From: JACRAV01 sp964571235
Lineage (GTDB): Bacteria; Zixibacteria; MSB-5A5; GN15; FEB-12
Direction: 5' to 3'
Assembly: GCA_964571235.1 (NCBI GenBank)
Contig: CAZNAI010000003.1
Coordinates: 806,001-870,000 of the forward strand
Length of the DNA stretch: 64,000 nt
Of this stretch, positions 17,885-26,781 are shown piece after piece. Made by a program: the position numbers and the translations under genes. Under the pieces are notes generated by a model. It made no database searches, was not told where the DNA came from, and worked only from the letters and a program-made list of their open reading frames with translations. Within the stretch, counting starts at the first letter, position 1. Each line of letters begins with the position of its first letter.

Positions 17885-18135
17885 ATCGCGTTAAGCAATA
17901 AATATGCCCGAGCCGCACGCATTGGGAAATTGGAACAGCACATGTCCCTTGCTCGGTAGTAAAACGAGAATTTGCAGGATGCGCCGCAGGTCAAGCGTAT
18001 TCCGGGGGTTTACAAAGCAGGTGCGACCAGCCGCATTTGTTGGACTTTCTTCTGCATACTGATCGCAGTTGATTACACAGTTACTGTGTGACGGGGCGAG
18101 AGAATTTTTTTCCTGCTTGCGAGAAGTAGATTGGT
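17885..18135. other. Intergenic region without a gene
   Basis: No convincing coding frame; a 115-codon frame here overlaps the DUF4416 gene and has no family features. The only structure seen is a 7+1+7 palindrome (ACACAGT T ACTGTGT) at 18075-18089, about 190 bases before the PEP-CTERM gene start, which could be an operator. Confidence 0.4.
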
Positions 18136-18684
18136 TCAGCTGGCGTAGCTGACTCGTTCGGTCAACTGCGGGAAAGCCTGACGACACTCGAAAAAGAGGC
18201 GTACCGCTTCTTCGTGACAGAAATCTGGATTGGTCCACGGCAATTGAGTAAATCGGCCTCTCGCATATATAAGAGTGGTTTCGGCGAATACACCTTTGCC
18301 GAGATAAATCCGGTGGCCGAACTCGCGATACGAAGACATGATCAGATTGTGTGGCGAGAGAATGCCGGGGTCGATATTGACTGTCCGAAATGTGTAGTCG
18401 TCAACCTGATCCCCCAAGTGGCGTTCAATCTTATGACAACTCGCTTTGATTTCCGGGAGAGCATCGCGCTCGACCATTTTGTCAAAAGAAAAGAAACGCC
18501 GGGACAACTGGCGGCCCATTTCTTCGGCGTACCCGTTGTCGGAGCACTCGATTTCGGTGGTCTCGGACAAAACGCGGCCGAACTGCTTTTCGAGCAGTTT
18601 GAGACAGTCGGCCAGACCGTCGAGGGAGTTGTAAATCACCGATATAACAAGCCGCCCCGGTGGCGGCGTTTGTAGTCGTGCCAT
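18136..18684 (-). CDS. DUF4416 family protein
   Basis: 182 residues from the ATG at 18684 (MARLQTPPPGRLVISVIY). Family traits seen: the KLLEKQFG segment, EMGRQLSRRFFSFDKMV, LPEIKASCHKIE, the NIDPGILSPHNLIMSS core, HRIYLGKGVFAETTLIYARG, and WTNPDF near the end. The family is widespread in deep-branching bacteria; its function is unknown. It is 49 bases downstream of the barrel-like gene on the same strand. Confidence 0.8.
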   Translation of the reverse strand: MARLQTPPPGRLVISVIYNSLDGLADCLKLLEKQFGRVLSETTEIECSDNGYAEEMGRQLSRRFFSFDKMVERDALPEIKASCHKIERHLGDQVDDYTFRTVNIDPGILSPHNLIMSSYREFGHRIYLGKGVFAETTLIYARGRFTQLPWTNPDFCHEEAVRLFFECRQAFPQLTERVSYAS

Positions 18685-18733
18685 GGGGCGGTATGTAGCG
18701 GGCCGGTAGAGAGAAAGCAACAAAAAAACAAGA

Positions 18734-19558
18734 TCAGAAGGACAGCGATAAGTCTTTTCTAAATCCAAAGGTGAAGAATTTTGATTCCCCGAATCCTTCG
18801 TATCGACCAGGATGATGAATCGGTCTGAACTCGACATAAAAGTAGGTGTTGTTCAGCTCAGTTTCAGCCGATCCGGAACTCCCGGAATCGCCATCAATCT
18901 TAAAAACAAGACCAAAGAGCCAATAGCTCACGTCGGTGTTGCCTCTGTTTAGGGCGGCCATGAAATTGCGCTTTGATTGATCGGTAGCATTGTGCCAGGC
19001 GGCGACATATTGTCCCGCGATTTGCACCTTGTTTCCGATGTTCCACGAACTGCCAAGGCTAAGGGAGTGTTGAATAAGGGTTGTCGAGGTTGCACCGGAA
19101 TCTGCATTTAATGAAGTATCCAAACCGGGGCTGAATTTCAGATTGAATCCAACGACGGGAAATCGCAGGCCGGTATGATCTTCTTTGCCCCACGCCATTG
19201 CCGTAGACAACATCAGGTTCATTGAACCCTGGAAAACTATAGATCTCATGAAGTCATCATGTGTCTTCGGATCATTTGCAGAAAAGAATCGCACGCCGAT
19301 CACGCTGTTTAGACGAACGTATTTCACATCCGGAAGTTTCACCGTACCTGTAGTACCCAAGAATATCCCAGGCTGAAAGGACTGGAGAATTGATCGGTCT
19401 TGTTCCGTGAGGTCAAGGGATGGAGCAATGACCAGCGGTGTGCTTGTGCCCTTCTTCTGATCTGGTTTCTCAAATGAAAAGAACTGGGTTGTTTGGGCAG
19501 TCAGCGCACTTGTGATGACACAGCTGAACAAAACCATGAGAAGAATCAGTTTTCTCAT
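18734..19558 (-). CDS. Exported outer-membrane-like protein, unknown
   Basis: 274 residues; ATG at 19558 chosen for the upstream AAAGGGAG. The signal peptide is MRKLILLMVLFSCVITSALTA. The mature part alternates short amphipathic strands (RFPVVGFNLKFSPG, SSWNIGNKVQIAGQYVAAW, YWLFGLVFKIDG, TYFYVEFRPIHH) and ends in Phe (FFTFGFRKDLSLSF), the usual C-terminal signature of beta-barrel proteins. I do not recognise a family. Role unknown. Confidence 0.65.
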   Translation of the reverse strand: MRKLILLMVLFSCVITSALTAQTTQFFSFEKPDQKKGTSTPLVIAPSLDLTEQDRSILQSFQPGIFLGTTGTVKLPDVKYVRLNSVIGVRFFSANDPKTHDDFMRSIVFQGSMNLMLSTAMAWGKEDHTGLRFPVVGFNLKFSPGLDTSLNADSGATSTTLIQHSLSLGSSWNIGNKVQIAGQYVAAWHNATDQSKRNFMAALNRGNTDVSYWLFGLVFKIDGDSGSSGSAETELNNTYFYVEFRPIHHPGRYEGFGESKFFTFGFRKDLSLSF

Positions 19559-19832
19559 ACTAGGCTCCCTTTGTTTGTTACGTTTCAAACTGTCTCGAAA
19601 ATGGAAAAATTCCTGATGCACTTTGATAAATAGCCCAACTTGTTTCGATATCATAATTTGCGGAACCAAGCCTGCGCAAGCGAAAAATGGCTTGGATTAG
19701 TCTTTTTTAGCTGTTAGCCCGCCCAACCAGGCCCTCAAGGTTTGGCCGCCCACTGCCGATATAAGACAAAGGGTCGCAAGGCGACTTATCAAACTCGAAA
19801 ATCAGAGTTACCCATAGACAATGGAGGTTGGG

Positions 19833-20267
19833 ATGAACGAAGGATTTGCTATGGAGTCGGGCGGCGGATTGTTGGCCATGCTTGGCACGACATTTCTGCT
19901 TTTCGCGATCGGTCTGTATCTGGTCTTCTCATGGCTGTTCTATCGAATTGCCTGTAACGCCGGACAGAAACAGGACGCCTGGTGGGCGTTCATTCCGATT
20001 GTAAACGTACTGCTTTTCTGCAAGACAGCTCAAAAACCGCTCTGGTGGTTTTTCCTCTGTCTGGTGCCGTTTGTCAACATCGTGGTTCTTGGAATTCTCT
20101 TTTGGAAGACCGCCGAGAACTGCGGCCAGCACGGATTCTGGGGAATCTGTCTGTTGTTGCCGTTTATTAATATCGTCGCGCTGTTAGTGCTGGCGTTCAG
20201 CAGTCCCAAGACTCCGGATCGTCCGGTTCCGATCAATCCGCGGCCGCGTCAGCCGGTCGGCGTGTGA
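19833..20267 (+). CDS. DUF5684-type small membrane protein
   Basis: 144 residues. GGAGG ends 7 bases before the ATG at 19833, which favours this start over the ATG at 19821. There are three to four hydrophobic segments, with the family pattern YRIACNAGQKQDAWWAFIPIV, CKTAQKPLWWFFL, VPFVNIVVLGIL and GFWGICLLLPFINIVAL. Paired aromatic and IPIV/VPFVN motifs define this group, often annotated DUF5684 or signal-peptidase-associated. A terminator follows. Confidence 0.7.
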   Translation: MNEGFAMESGGGLLAMLGTTFLLFAIGLYLVFSWLFYRIACNAGQKQDAWWAFIPIVNVLLFCKTAQKPLWWFFLCLVPFVNIVVLGILFWKTAENCGQHGFWGICLLLPFINIVALLVLAFSSPKTPDRPVPINPRPRQPVGV

Positions 20268-20274
20268 TCTGTCT

Positions 20275-20883
20275 CTATTGAGATTTTGTTCTGACCCGGT
20301 GGCTTTTGCCGCCGGGTTTTCTTTTTGACCCATCCTCGCGCAACAGCCCGAAAAGCAACTCATCGCACCATCGCTTGTTGTGGTAAGCCGCTTTGCGGAG
20401 CCGGCCTTCGCTTGTGAAACCGGCTTTCTCCAACACTCGCGCCGAGCGAGTGTTGGGATGAAATACTTTGGCATACACCCGCACGAGCTTTCGTTCAGTG
20501 AACAGGTATGCAACGACCATATTGACTGCTTCTACAACGTACCCCTTACCCCAGAATTTCTTCGCCAGCCAGTAGCCGATTTCGGCCGAGCGATTCACAA
20601 CCGACAGATTGTGAACACCCACAGCTCCGATTACTTTGTCGCTGTCGCGATCAACCAGTGCGAACACCATATTGGCCTTTCGGGCGGTCGGAGTCGAAAT
20701 CCGGCGGAGAAATCCAAAGTAATCCTGCGCGGTATAGGGGTGGGGCATGTAGGTGTAGCGGGTGACCGCCCGGTCTTTTAGTTGGCGGACAATGTCCGGT
20801 GCGTCGGTTTTTTGATACGGCCGGAGAATCAGCCGCTCGGTCTTGAGCATCGGGCCGGTCATTTGTTTTGTTCGATTTTGCAT
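20275..20883 (-). CDS. GNAT acetyltransferase (RimJ/RimL type)
   Basis: About 202 residues from the ATG at 20883 (MQNRTKQM); the ATG at 20862 is equally possible. An upstream frame extension is rejected because it runs through the hutU promoter. Starts TERLILRPYQKTDAPDI, and carries the acetyl-CoA loop region IGYWLAKKFWGKGYVVEAV and the C-terminal NTRSARVLEKAGFTSEGRLR motif of the ribosomal-protein/N-terminal acetyltransferase branch. The substrate is not predictable. A terminator for the convergent gene lies inside its 3' coding end. Confidence 0.85.
   Translation of the reverse strand: MQNRTKQMTGPMLKTERLILRPYQKTDAPDIVRQLKDRAVTRYTYMPHPYTAQDYFGFLRRISTPTARKANMVFALVDRDSDKVIGAVGVHNLSVVNRSAEIGYWLAKKFWGKGYVVEAVNMVVAYLFTERKLVRVYAKVFHPNTRSARVLEKAGFTSEGRLRKAAYHNKRWCDELLFGLLREDGSKRKPGGKSHRVRTKSQ
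20294..20327 (+). terminator. Rho-independent terminator
   Basis: A 9-base stem (CCCGGTGGC / GCCGCCGGG, one wobble) with a TTTT loop is followed by TTTTCTTTTT. It ends the 19833 gene and lies inside the convergent acetyltransferase coding end. Confidence 0.75.
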
Positions 20884-20928
20884 AGTTCGGTCGATCCACG
20901 CCGGGCGCACTTCCCGCCAAATGATGGT

Positions 20929-20957
20929 TTGACGATGGCTTAGCGCCGCCGTATATT
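20929..20957 (+). promoter_or_regulatory. Promoter of the hut genes
   Basis: TTGACG (20929-20934) and TATATT (20952-20957) are 17 bases apart, 25 bases before the hutU ATG. Confidence 0.55.
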
Positions 20958-20982
20958 GCCGCGACAGTGAGGGAATTACGGT

Positions 20983-22638
20983 ATGAAAGCTAAGGCCGTC
21001 AAGGCCGCCCATGGGCTAAAACTGTCCTGCAAAGGGTGGCATCAAGAAGCCGCCCTGCGGATGTTGTCCAATAACCTCGATGCCGAAGTCGCTGAGAAAC
21101 CCGACGAGTTGATCGTCTACGGTGGCTCGGGCAAGGCGGCCCGCAATTGGGCGTCGTTTGACGGCATTGTCAAATCCCTCAAATCGCTCGAGAATGACGA
21201 AACGCTCCTGGTCCAATCGGGCAAACCGGTCGGCATATTTCAAACCCACGAACATGCGCCGCGAGTGTTAATCGCCAATTCCCATTTGGTGCCGCACTGG
21301 GCGACTTGGGAGAAATTTCGTCAGCTTGAAAAACTTGGACTGATCATGTACGGCCAGATGACTGCCGGGAGCTGGATTTATATCGGCAGTCAGGGGATCA
21401 TTCAAGGGACCTACGAGACAATCCAGTCAATTTCTGACAAGCACTTCGGCGGCGACCTGACTGGCAAGTGGCTATTGACCGGCGGAATGGGAGGTATGGG
21501 TGGCGCCCAGCCGCTGGCGGCAACGATGGCCGGCGCGTCGGCGCTGGTGGTCGAAGTCGACGAAGCCCGTATTAATCGCCGGCTGAAAATTGGCTACTGC
21601 GATGTCAAAGTCAAAACGCTCGACAAAGCGATCAAGTTGATCAAAGACCACACAAAATCGGGTGAGCCGATTTCGATTGGTCTAGTCGGCAATTGTGCTG
21701 ATGTTTTTCCGGAGATTTTTAGACGGGGCATCATTCCTGATATTGTCACCGACCAAACTTCAGCGCACGACGAATTGAACGGATATGTGCCGGAAGGTCT
21801 GACTATGGCCGAGGCGCTCAGGCTTCGCAAGGCCGATCCGAAATCATATATCAAGCGGGCGTACGATTCGATGGTCCTGCATTGCGATGCGATGATTAAG
21901 TTTCAGAAGGCCGGCTCGATTGTTTTCGACTACGGCAACAACATCCGCGGACAGGCCGAAGTGGGTGGACTGCGCAATGCCTTTTCATTCCCCGGATTCG
22001 TGCCGGAATATATTCGGCCGCTGTTCTGCGAAGGACGGGGACCGTTCCGATGGGTGGCGCTTTCAGGTAACAAGGCCGATATCGCCGTGACCGACGAAGT
22101 GATCCTCTCGCATTTCAAGCAGAACAAAGGTCTGGTTCGATGGATCAACAAAGCGCGCGAGAAAGTACCGTTTCAGGGACTTCCAGCGCGGGTCTGCTGG
22201 CTGGGTTACGGCGAGCGGGCGGAGTTTGGCGATATCATCAACAGCTACATCAAGAGCGGGAAGATTTCCGGCCCGGTTGTGATCGGGCGGGATCATCTTG
22301 ACTGCGGTTCGGTTGCCTCGCCCACTCGCGAAACAGAAGGAATGCTCGACGGCTCCGATGCCATCGCCGACTGGCCGCTACTCAACGGTATGCTTAACGC
22401 GGTCTCCGGGGCAAGCTGGGTGTCGATACATCATGGTGGCGGTGTGGGAATCGGAAACTCGATTCACGCCGGGATGGTGATTGTTGCCGATGGCTCCAAA
22501 GAGATGGCTCTGCGCCTCAATCGTGTGCTCACCAATGATCCCGGGACAGGGGTGATGCGTCACGCCGATGCCGGCTACAAAGACGCCCAGACATTTGCCA
22601 AGAAACACAAAGTAAAACTCCCGATGCAGAACGGGTAA
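20983..22638 (+). CDS. hutU: Urocanate hydratase
   Basis: 551 residues, the normal length. It converts urocanate to imidazolonepropionate in histidine degradation using NAD+ as electrophile. Seen: YGGSGKAARNW, QSGKPVGIFQTHEHAPRVLI, the nucleotide loop TGGMGGMGGAQP, DQTSAHDELNGYVP and the active-site Cys region LPARVCWLGYGER. GAGGG precedes the ATG. hutI follows after 28 bases; no hutH, hutF or hutG is in the window. Confidence 0.97.
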   Translation: MKAKAVKAAHGLKLSCKGWHQEAALRMLSNNLDAEVAEKPDELIVYGGSGKAARNWASFDGIVKSLKSLENDETLLVQSGKPVGIFQTHEHAPRVLIANSHLVPHWATWEKFRQLEKLGLIMYGQMTAGSWIYIGSQGIIQGTYETIQSISDKHFGGDLTGKWLLTGGMGGMGGAQPLAATMAGASALVVEVDEARINRRLKIGYCDVKVKTLDKAIKLIKDHTKSGEPISIGLVGNCADVFPEIFRRGIIPDIVTDQTSAHDELNGYVPEGLTMAEALRLRKADPKSYIKRAYDSMVLHCDAMIKFQKAGSIVFDYGNNIRGQAEVGGLRNAFSFPGFVPEYIRPLFCEGRGPFRWVALSGNKADIAVTDEVILSHFKQNKGLVRWINKAREKVPFQGLPARVCWLGYGERAEFGDIINSYIKSGKISGPVVIGRDHLDCGSVASPTRETEGMLDGSDAIADWPLLNGMLNAVSGASWVSIHHGGGVGIGNSIHAGMVIVADGSKEMALRLNRVLTNDPGTGVMRHADAGYKDAQTFAKKHKVKLPMQNG

Positions 22639-22666
22639 TTCTACAGACTCTGGCCGACTCTCTACT

Positions 22667-23941
22667 ATGGCTCCCCCCCGCAAAGCGACATTACTCATCA
22701 AGAATATCGGCCAGCTCATCACGATGCAGGGCGAGGTCCCTCGCCGCGGAGCCGCCATGCGCGATCTTGGGATGATTGAACACGGCGGTGTGGCGGTGGC
22801 AGGCGAAGAAATTCTCGCGGTCGGCGCCTCCGATGAAGTCGAAGGACGTTCGCCGCTGGCGCATGGGTGCACGATTATCGATGCCCAAGGGGCAGTCGTG
22901 ACACCGGGCCTGATCGATTCACATACCCACCCGGTCTTTAACATGACCCGCGAACGTGAATTTGAAATGCGGCTGGAGGGGAAAACCTATATGGAGATCG
23001 CACAAGCAGGCGGGGGAATCCGCGCCTCGGTGCGTGATCTTCGGCAAACCCCGGCTGAAATCCTGCGCGAAAAAACCCGCCATCGCCTCGACCGGTTGCT
23101 TGAGCACGGCATCACGACAATAGAAGCAAAATCCGGATACGGCCTCTCGACCGACGCGGAAATGAAGTCGTTGGAAGTGATCCACGAGTTGGCCTTGCTT
23201 CATCCGATGGAGATGATCCCGACATTTTTGGGCGCCCACGATGTCCCCGATGAATACCGCGACAAACGCGACAAATACATTGATTTGATTGTCAATGACA
23301 TGATCCCCAAAGTCACACAGAAGAAGTTGGCCGAGTTTTCCGATGTCTTCTGCGAAGAAGGCGTTTTTAGTGTAGTAGAATCTCGCCGGATTCAGCAGGC
23401 GGCCAAATCGGCCGGGTTGAAACTTAAGTTCCACGCCGATGAACTGACCGACACCGGTGGGGCGTCGCTGGCCGCGTCGATGGGGGCCATTTCGGCTGAT
23501 CACCTGATGTACATTTCCGAAGACGGCATCCGAGCGATGGCGAAATCTGGGACGGTCGGAGTGTTACTACCGGGAACCAGTTTCTCCCTCGGCGGTAAAC
23601 AGTATGCCCCGGCTCGAAAAATGATAGAATCAGGAATGACAGTAGCGCTTTCGACCGACTGCAACCCCGGATCGAGTTGCACCGAGTCACTTGGGATGAT
23701 GGTCACACTGGCGGCTTTGCATCTGAAGATGACCGCCGCGGAAAGTATCTCGGCGGTGACAGTCAACGCGGCGGCGGCGGTTGATCGATCTGACCGTTTA
23801 GGGCGGTTGGCGCCGGGAATGCAGGCGGATATTGCGATTTGGGATATGGCCGACTATCGCGAGCTACCCTACCACTACGGAGTGAATTTGGTAACACATG
23901 TTGTGAAGCGCGGGAAGTTAGTTGTCGGGAGCGCCAAGTGA
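22667..23941 (+). CDS. hutI: Imidazolonepropionase
   Basis: 424 residues; amidohydrolase-fold metal enzyme that opens imidazolonepropionate to formiminoglutamate. Metal ligands are in DSHTHPVF, the later His in KFHADELTD and Asp in STDCNPGSS. Family motifs REREFEMRLEGKTYMEI, AGGGIRASV, KSGYGL and HLMYISEDGI are clear. It runs in the hutU transcript and its stop overlaps the following lipoprotein start (GTGA). Confidence 0.95.
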   Translation: MAPPRKATLLIKNIGQLITMQGEVPRRGAAMRDLGMIEHGGVAVAGEEILAVGASDEVEGRSPLAHGCTIIDAQGAVVTPGLIDSHTHPVFNMTREREFEMRLEGKTYMEIAQAGGGIRASVRDLRQTPAEILREKTRHRLDRLLEHGITTIEAKSGYGLSTDAEMKSLEVIHELALLHPMEMIPTFLGAHDVPDEYRDKRDKYIDLIVNDMIPKVTQKKLAEFSDVFCEEGVFSVVESRRIQQAAKSAGLKLKFHADELTDTGGASLAASMGAISADHLMYISEDGIRAMAKSGTVGVLLPGTSFSLGGKQYAPARKMIESGMTVALSTDCNPGSSCTESLGMMVTLAALHLKMTAAESISAVTVNAAAAVDRSDRLGRLAPGMQADIAIWDMADYRELPYHYGVNLVTHVVKRGKLVVGSAK

Positions 23942-24420
23942 AACGGCTGATTGCGTTGTCGTTTTTCATCGCCGCCACTTTTCTGGGCTGTGCCTACACA
24001 TTTACTCCCAAGAGCACCGCGCCGTTTAAGACTATTGGTATCGAGTCGTTTGAGAATAGAACCGCCGAATATGGCCTAACGGACCGTCTGACCAGTATCA
24101 TCGCCGACGCCTTCATCAAGGACGGCTCAATGCGGGTACTCCCCGCCGACAAAGCCGAAGCCACCCTGCGCGGGACACTTTTGAGATATGAACGACAGGT
24201 CGCCCAATTTGATACCACCGATCAAGTCGAAAAATATAAAGTGGTGCTCGAGTGCGAAGTATCAGTGCATGTGGTGGCTGGCGATTCCACGCTCTGGACA
24301 CAAACGATAACCCAGGAAGGGGTCTATTCTACCGCCACCGAATCCGAAGAGATCGGACAACAGCGGGCGGGGGAACTTTTGGTGCAGGCAATCTTAAACA
24401 AGACGACCAAAGCCTGGTAG
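23938..24420 (+). CDS. LptE-like lipopolysaccharide-assembly lipoprotein
   Basis: 160 residues from the GTG at 23938, overlapping the hutI stop. The signal peptide ends in a lipobox (ATFLGC, Cys ~17). Then come the LptE-like features: YTFTPKSTAPFKTIGIESFENRTAEYGL, LTDRLTSIIADAFIKDG, and ATLRGTLLRYER. LptE plugs the LptD barrel in the outer membrane. The PorV-like gene follows, consistent with an outer-membrane biogenesis context. Family membership is fairly clear; the exact partner is inferred. Confidence 0.75.
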   Translation: MKRLIALSFFIAATFLGCAYTFTPKSTAPFKTIGIESFENRTAEYGLTDRLTSIIADAFIKDGSMRVLPADKAEATLRGTLLRYERQVAQFDTTDQVEKYKVVLECEVSVHVVAGDSTLWTQTITQEGVYSTATESEEIGQQRAGELLVQAILNKTTKAW

Positions 24421-24485
24421 CAGGCCGGGATTCAAATTGCATGGCGCAATGCCGTTTTTTGAACTATGTTGAATCGAGATAACCG

Positions 24486-25430
24486 ATGAAGAAACTGACT
24501 CTCTGCTTCGCCATCGCGACGCTGGTTTTAGCGCTCGCCAATCAGATTTGCGCAAGTTCTACCAACGCCGGAACCGCGGCCTTTTCGTTTCTGAAGATTG
24601 GTGTCGGTTCTCGGGCAGTGAGTCTGGGTGGAGCTTTTACCGGGCTGGCCGATGATGAATCGGCCCTTTATTATAATCCGGCCGGTCTGACCAATCTGGA
24701 AGGCGACCGGGTGATGTTCAGCTATCACAATTATATCGAGGATCTCCAGTCCGGGTTCGCCGGGTACATACACCAAGCCTCAGAAAAAACGCGCATCGGC
24801 GGGTATGTCAGTTATCTCAACTACGGCGACTTTATCGAGACTGATCTTTCTGGTAACGAACTTGGGACATTCGGCGGAGGTGATTTCTTGGTCGGCCTGA
24901 CTTTCGCTCAAAAGCAAAGCGAACAGCTGTCGCTGGGTGGCACGGCCAAGTTTATCTATGAAAAGATTCAGGATTATTCGGCAACCGGAGTGGCAGTCGA
25001 TTTGGGTGTAGCCTATGTCGGACAGCAACGTGTTTGGGGCTTGGGAGCCTCGGCGCAAAATCTTGGATTTCAATTATCGGCATTAGGGGAGAAGAAAGAG
25101 AAACTCCCGATCAGTTTTCGGGTTGGTGGATTCGCCATCCCGCGCGACATGGATCTGGTTCTGGCCGGTGACGTTATCCTGCCGGTCGACAACTCGCTGG
25201 TTTTCGCGGTGGGGGGAGAGTATATCCAACTCAAGCCGCTATTTCTACGGCTCGGTTGGAACAGTTCAGGCAAAGATTTCCGCGCCTCCGATTCAAAAGA
25301 CAAATCGGCAGGGCTGAATCTGGGGCTCGGTCTTGAATACAAAAAATGGCGGTTCGCGTACGCATTTTCGCCCGCGGCAGAACTGGGCGACAGTCATCGA
25401 ATCACTCTTAGCACAGGGATTGGCAAATGA
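24486..25430 (+). CDS. PorV/PorQ family outer-membrane protein
   Basis: 314 residues. A signal peptide (LTLCFAIATLVLALANQICA) precedes the hallmark AGTAAFSFLKIGVGSRAVSL / GGAFTGLADDESALYYNPAGL start of this FadL-like barrel family. The remainder alternates barrel strands and ends with a strand (HRITLSTGIGK). In Bacteroidota PorV works with type 9 secretion; a T9SS role here cannot be shown. Overlaps the next gene by ATGA. Confidence 0.85.
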   Translation: MKKLTLCFAIATLVLALANQICASSTNAGTAAFSFLKIGVGSRAVSLGGAFTGLADDESALYYNPAGLTNLEGDRVMFSYHNYIEDLQSGFAGYIHQASEKTRIGGYVSYLNYGDFIETDLSGNELGTFGGGDFLVGLTFAQKQSEQLSLGGTAKFIYEKIQDYSATGVAVDLGVAYVGQQRVWGLGASAQNLGFQLSALGEKKEKLPISFRVGGFAIPRDMDLVLAGDVILPVDNSLVFAVGGEYIQLKPLFLRLGWNSSGKDFRASDSKDKSAGLNLGLGLEYKKWRFAYAFSPAAELGDSHRITLSTGIGK

Positions 25431-25894
25431 GGAAATTCGCACGAACAATAGGAGCGGCGCTCGCCGCGGTCTATCTCATTGGATTGATTGGTTGTGGTGG
25501 TGCACAGAAGCAGGATGACCCGAGGCAGGTAGTTATCTCGATGTTTGGTGCGATGGAGAAAGACGACAAGGCGGCGCTGGCGCATCTGCTTGATCTGGTC
25601 GCGCTGATGCAGGCGGGGCCCGAAGATTACAGTCTTGGCGGTGGAGAACCGCGACGATGGACCGACCCCGAACAAGTTCTCAATGATCTAACCGGCAACG
25701 GCCTGACCAAGACCCGCTGGTTTTCGCTCCAGCGAATTGTCAATAATGCCGAGGTCACCGGCGAAACCGCCACGGTCGAAGTTACCTTTGTCGACAAGGC
25801 GGCCTCAAAGGGTTATCGCACCAAATTCGGTGTTCACCTGATGGGCGAGAAGTGGAAGATCTTCTCGTTTAAGATGATCCAGAGCGAGCAGTAG
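25427..25894 (+). CDS. Lipoprotein, NTF2-like (DUF4878-type) domain
   Basis: 155 residues with a lipoprotein signal (AVYLIGLIGCGG). The body (DPRQVVISMFGAMEKDDKAAL...AEVTGETATVEVTFVDKA...GEKWKIFSFKM) follows the pattern of small NTF2-like/DUF4878 domains: an N-terminal helix for residence time and a C-terminal strand sheet. It overlaps the PorV-like gene and is therefore probably co-expressed. Function unknown. Confidence 0.7.
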   Translation: MRKFARTIGAALAAVYLIGLIGCGGAQKQDDPRQVVISMFGAMEKDDKAALAHLLDLVALMQAGPEDYSLGGGEPRRWTDPEQVLNDLTGNGLTKTRWFSLQRIVNNAEVTGETATVEVTFVDKAASKGYRTKFGVHLMGEKWKIFSFKMIQSEQ

Positions 25895-25900
25895 TGGTCT

Positions 25901-26008
25901 CGTCGTTGCGAGTCCCCCTGGGGGACGAAGCAATCTCGCTTCTTATTAGTTATGTACAACACTGAGATTGCTGGGTCGCTCCGAGGACGTCGCTCCTCGC
26001 AACGACAG
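25901..26008. repeat. Palindromic repeat unit, diverged copy
   Basis: A left arm (25901-25937, starts CGTCGTTGCGAG, ends GAAGCAATCTC) and an inverted right arm (25964-26008, GAGATTGCT ... CTCGCAACGACAG) flank a 26-base AT-rich loop. It is the same family as the array at 27534-28456. Inside the left arm GTCCCCCTGGGGGAC replaces the usual inner sequence. Confidence 0.8.
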
Positions 26009-26088
26009 GAAAGAGTCTCTTGTAGGTCGGCGTTCCGAAGTCCCGCCGCTCTATGAGTGGAACGCGAAATCCGAGATATCACGTCATC

Positions 26089-26496
26089 ATGAGTTTTTCA
26101 GAACTTCTCTTTGGACCAAAAGTCCCGGCAGTGACAGTGGAGCAACTTCACACTGTTATCAAATCCGGAGAAAAATTCTATCTTTTGGATGTGCGAACTC
26201 AAGGAGAGTACGATGAGGGCCATGTCGGAGTCACGAACGCCCTGATTCCCTACGACATTGTCAACCTGCATGTTGACCGGCTACCTGCAGATAAATCGAT
26301 CCCGATCTATTGCATCTGCCGATCAGGCAGGCGAAGTGCGCACTCGACCCAGCTGTTGAGATCGGTGGGGTATGAGCAGGTATTCAATGTGACCGGGGGG
26401 ATAATCGCTTGGGCGCGATTGGCATACGACGTTCGATCGGGGACCCAGTCACGCGACTCGGGCGAACGCCCACCGGGCTTTTTTTCTCTTGCATAG
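26089..26496 (+). CDS. Single-domain rhodanese
   Basis: 135 residues. Contains FYLLDVRTQGEYDEGHVGV and the active-site loop IYCICRSGRRS, where the second Cys is the expected sulfur-carrying nucleophile, then VFNVTGGIIAWA. The last ~25 residues (SRDSGERPPGFFSLA) look like read-through past the usual domain end. No ribosome site is evident at the ATG. Likely a small cytoplasmic sulfurtransferase. Confidence 0.85.
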   Translation: MSFSELLFGPKVPAVTVEQLHTVIKSGEKFYLLDVRTQGEYDEGHVGVTNALIPYDIVNLHVDRLPADKSIPIYCICRSGRRSAHSTQLLRSVGYEQVFNVTGGIIAWARLAYDVRSGTQSRDSGERPPGFFSLA

Positions 26497-26562
26497 TGGA
26501 TGATTCTGTAGTATATAGAAGCAACGACGATGCCCCCGTCATAGGGGTGTCTGTGAAGACTT

Positions 26563-26576
26563 CGGACTAAAGTCCG
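26563..26576. repeat. Short palindromic repeat CGGACT-AA-AGTCCG
   Basis: A perfect dyad of the ACTAAAGTCC type often dispersed in bacterial genomes. Only one copy was found in this window. Confidence 0.4.
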
Positions 26577-26582
26577 TCCTCT

Positions 26583-26614
26583 AACCCTCGCTAAACGGCG
26601 AGGGTTATTTTTTT
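26583..26614 (+). terminator. Rho-independent terminator
   Basis: A 9-base stem AACCCTCGC / GCGAGGGTT is followed by ATTTTTTTT. It follows the rhodanese gene. Confidence 0.75.
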
Positions 26615-26781
26615 GAGGGGAAACAGATTGCACATCCGGGGATGATAGGCGTCCATTGTGTGCGGTCGGGATTTCGGCCATACTGGACGGGCCAGACGAT
26701 GCCGGATTTCCCGGTTGCGCGGCCAATGTTGGGGCGGTATATTGGCCGGACTTTGGAGTGAAGGATAGGAGTTTTGGGATT

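Noticed and set aside
17891..18238. 115-codon minus-strand frame
   Set aside because: It overlaps the DUF4416 gene in another frame and shows no protein-like pattern.
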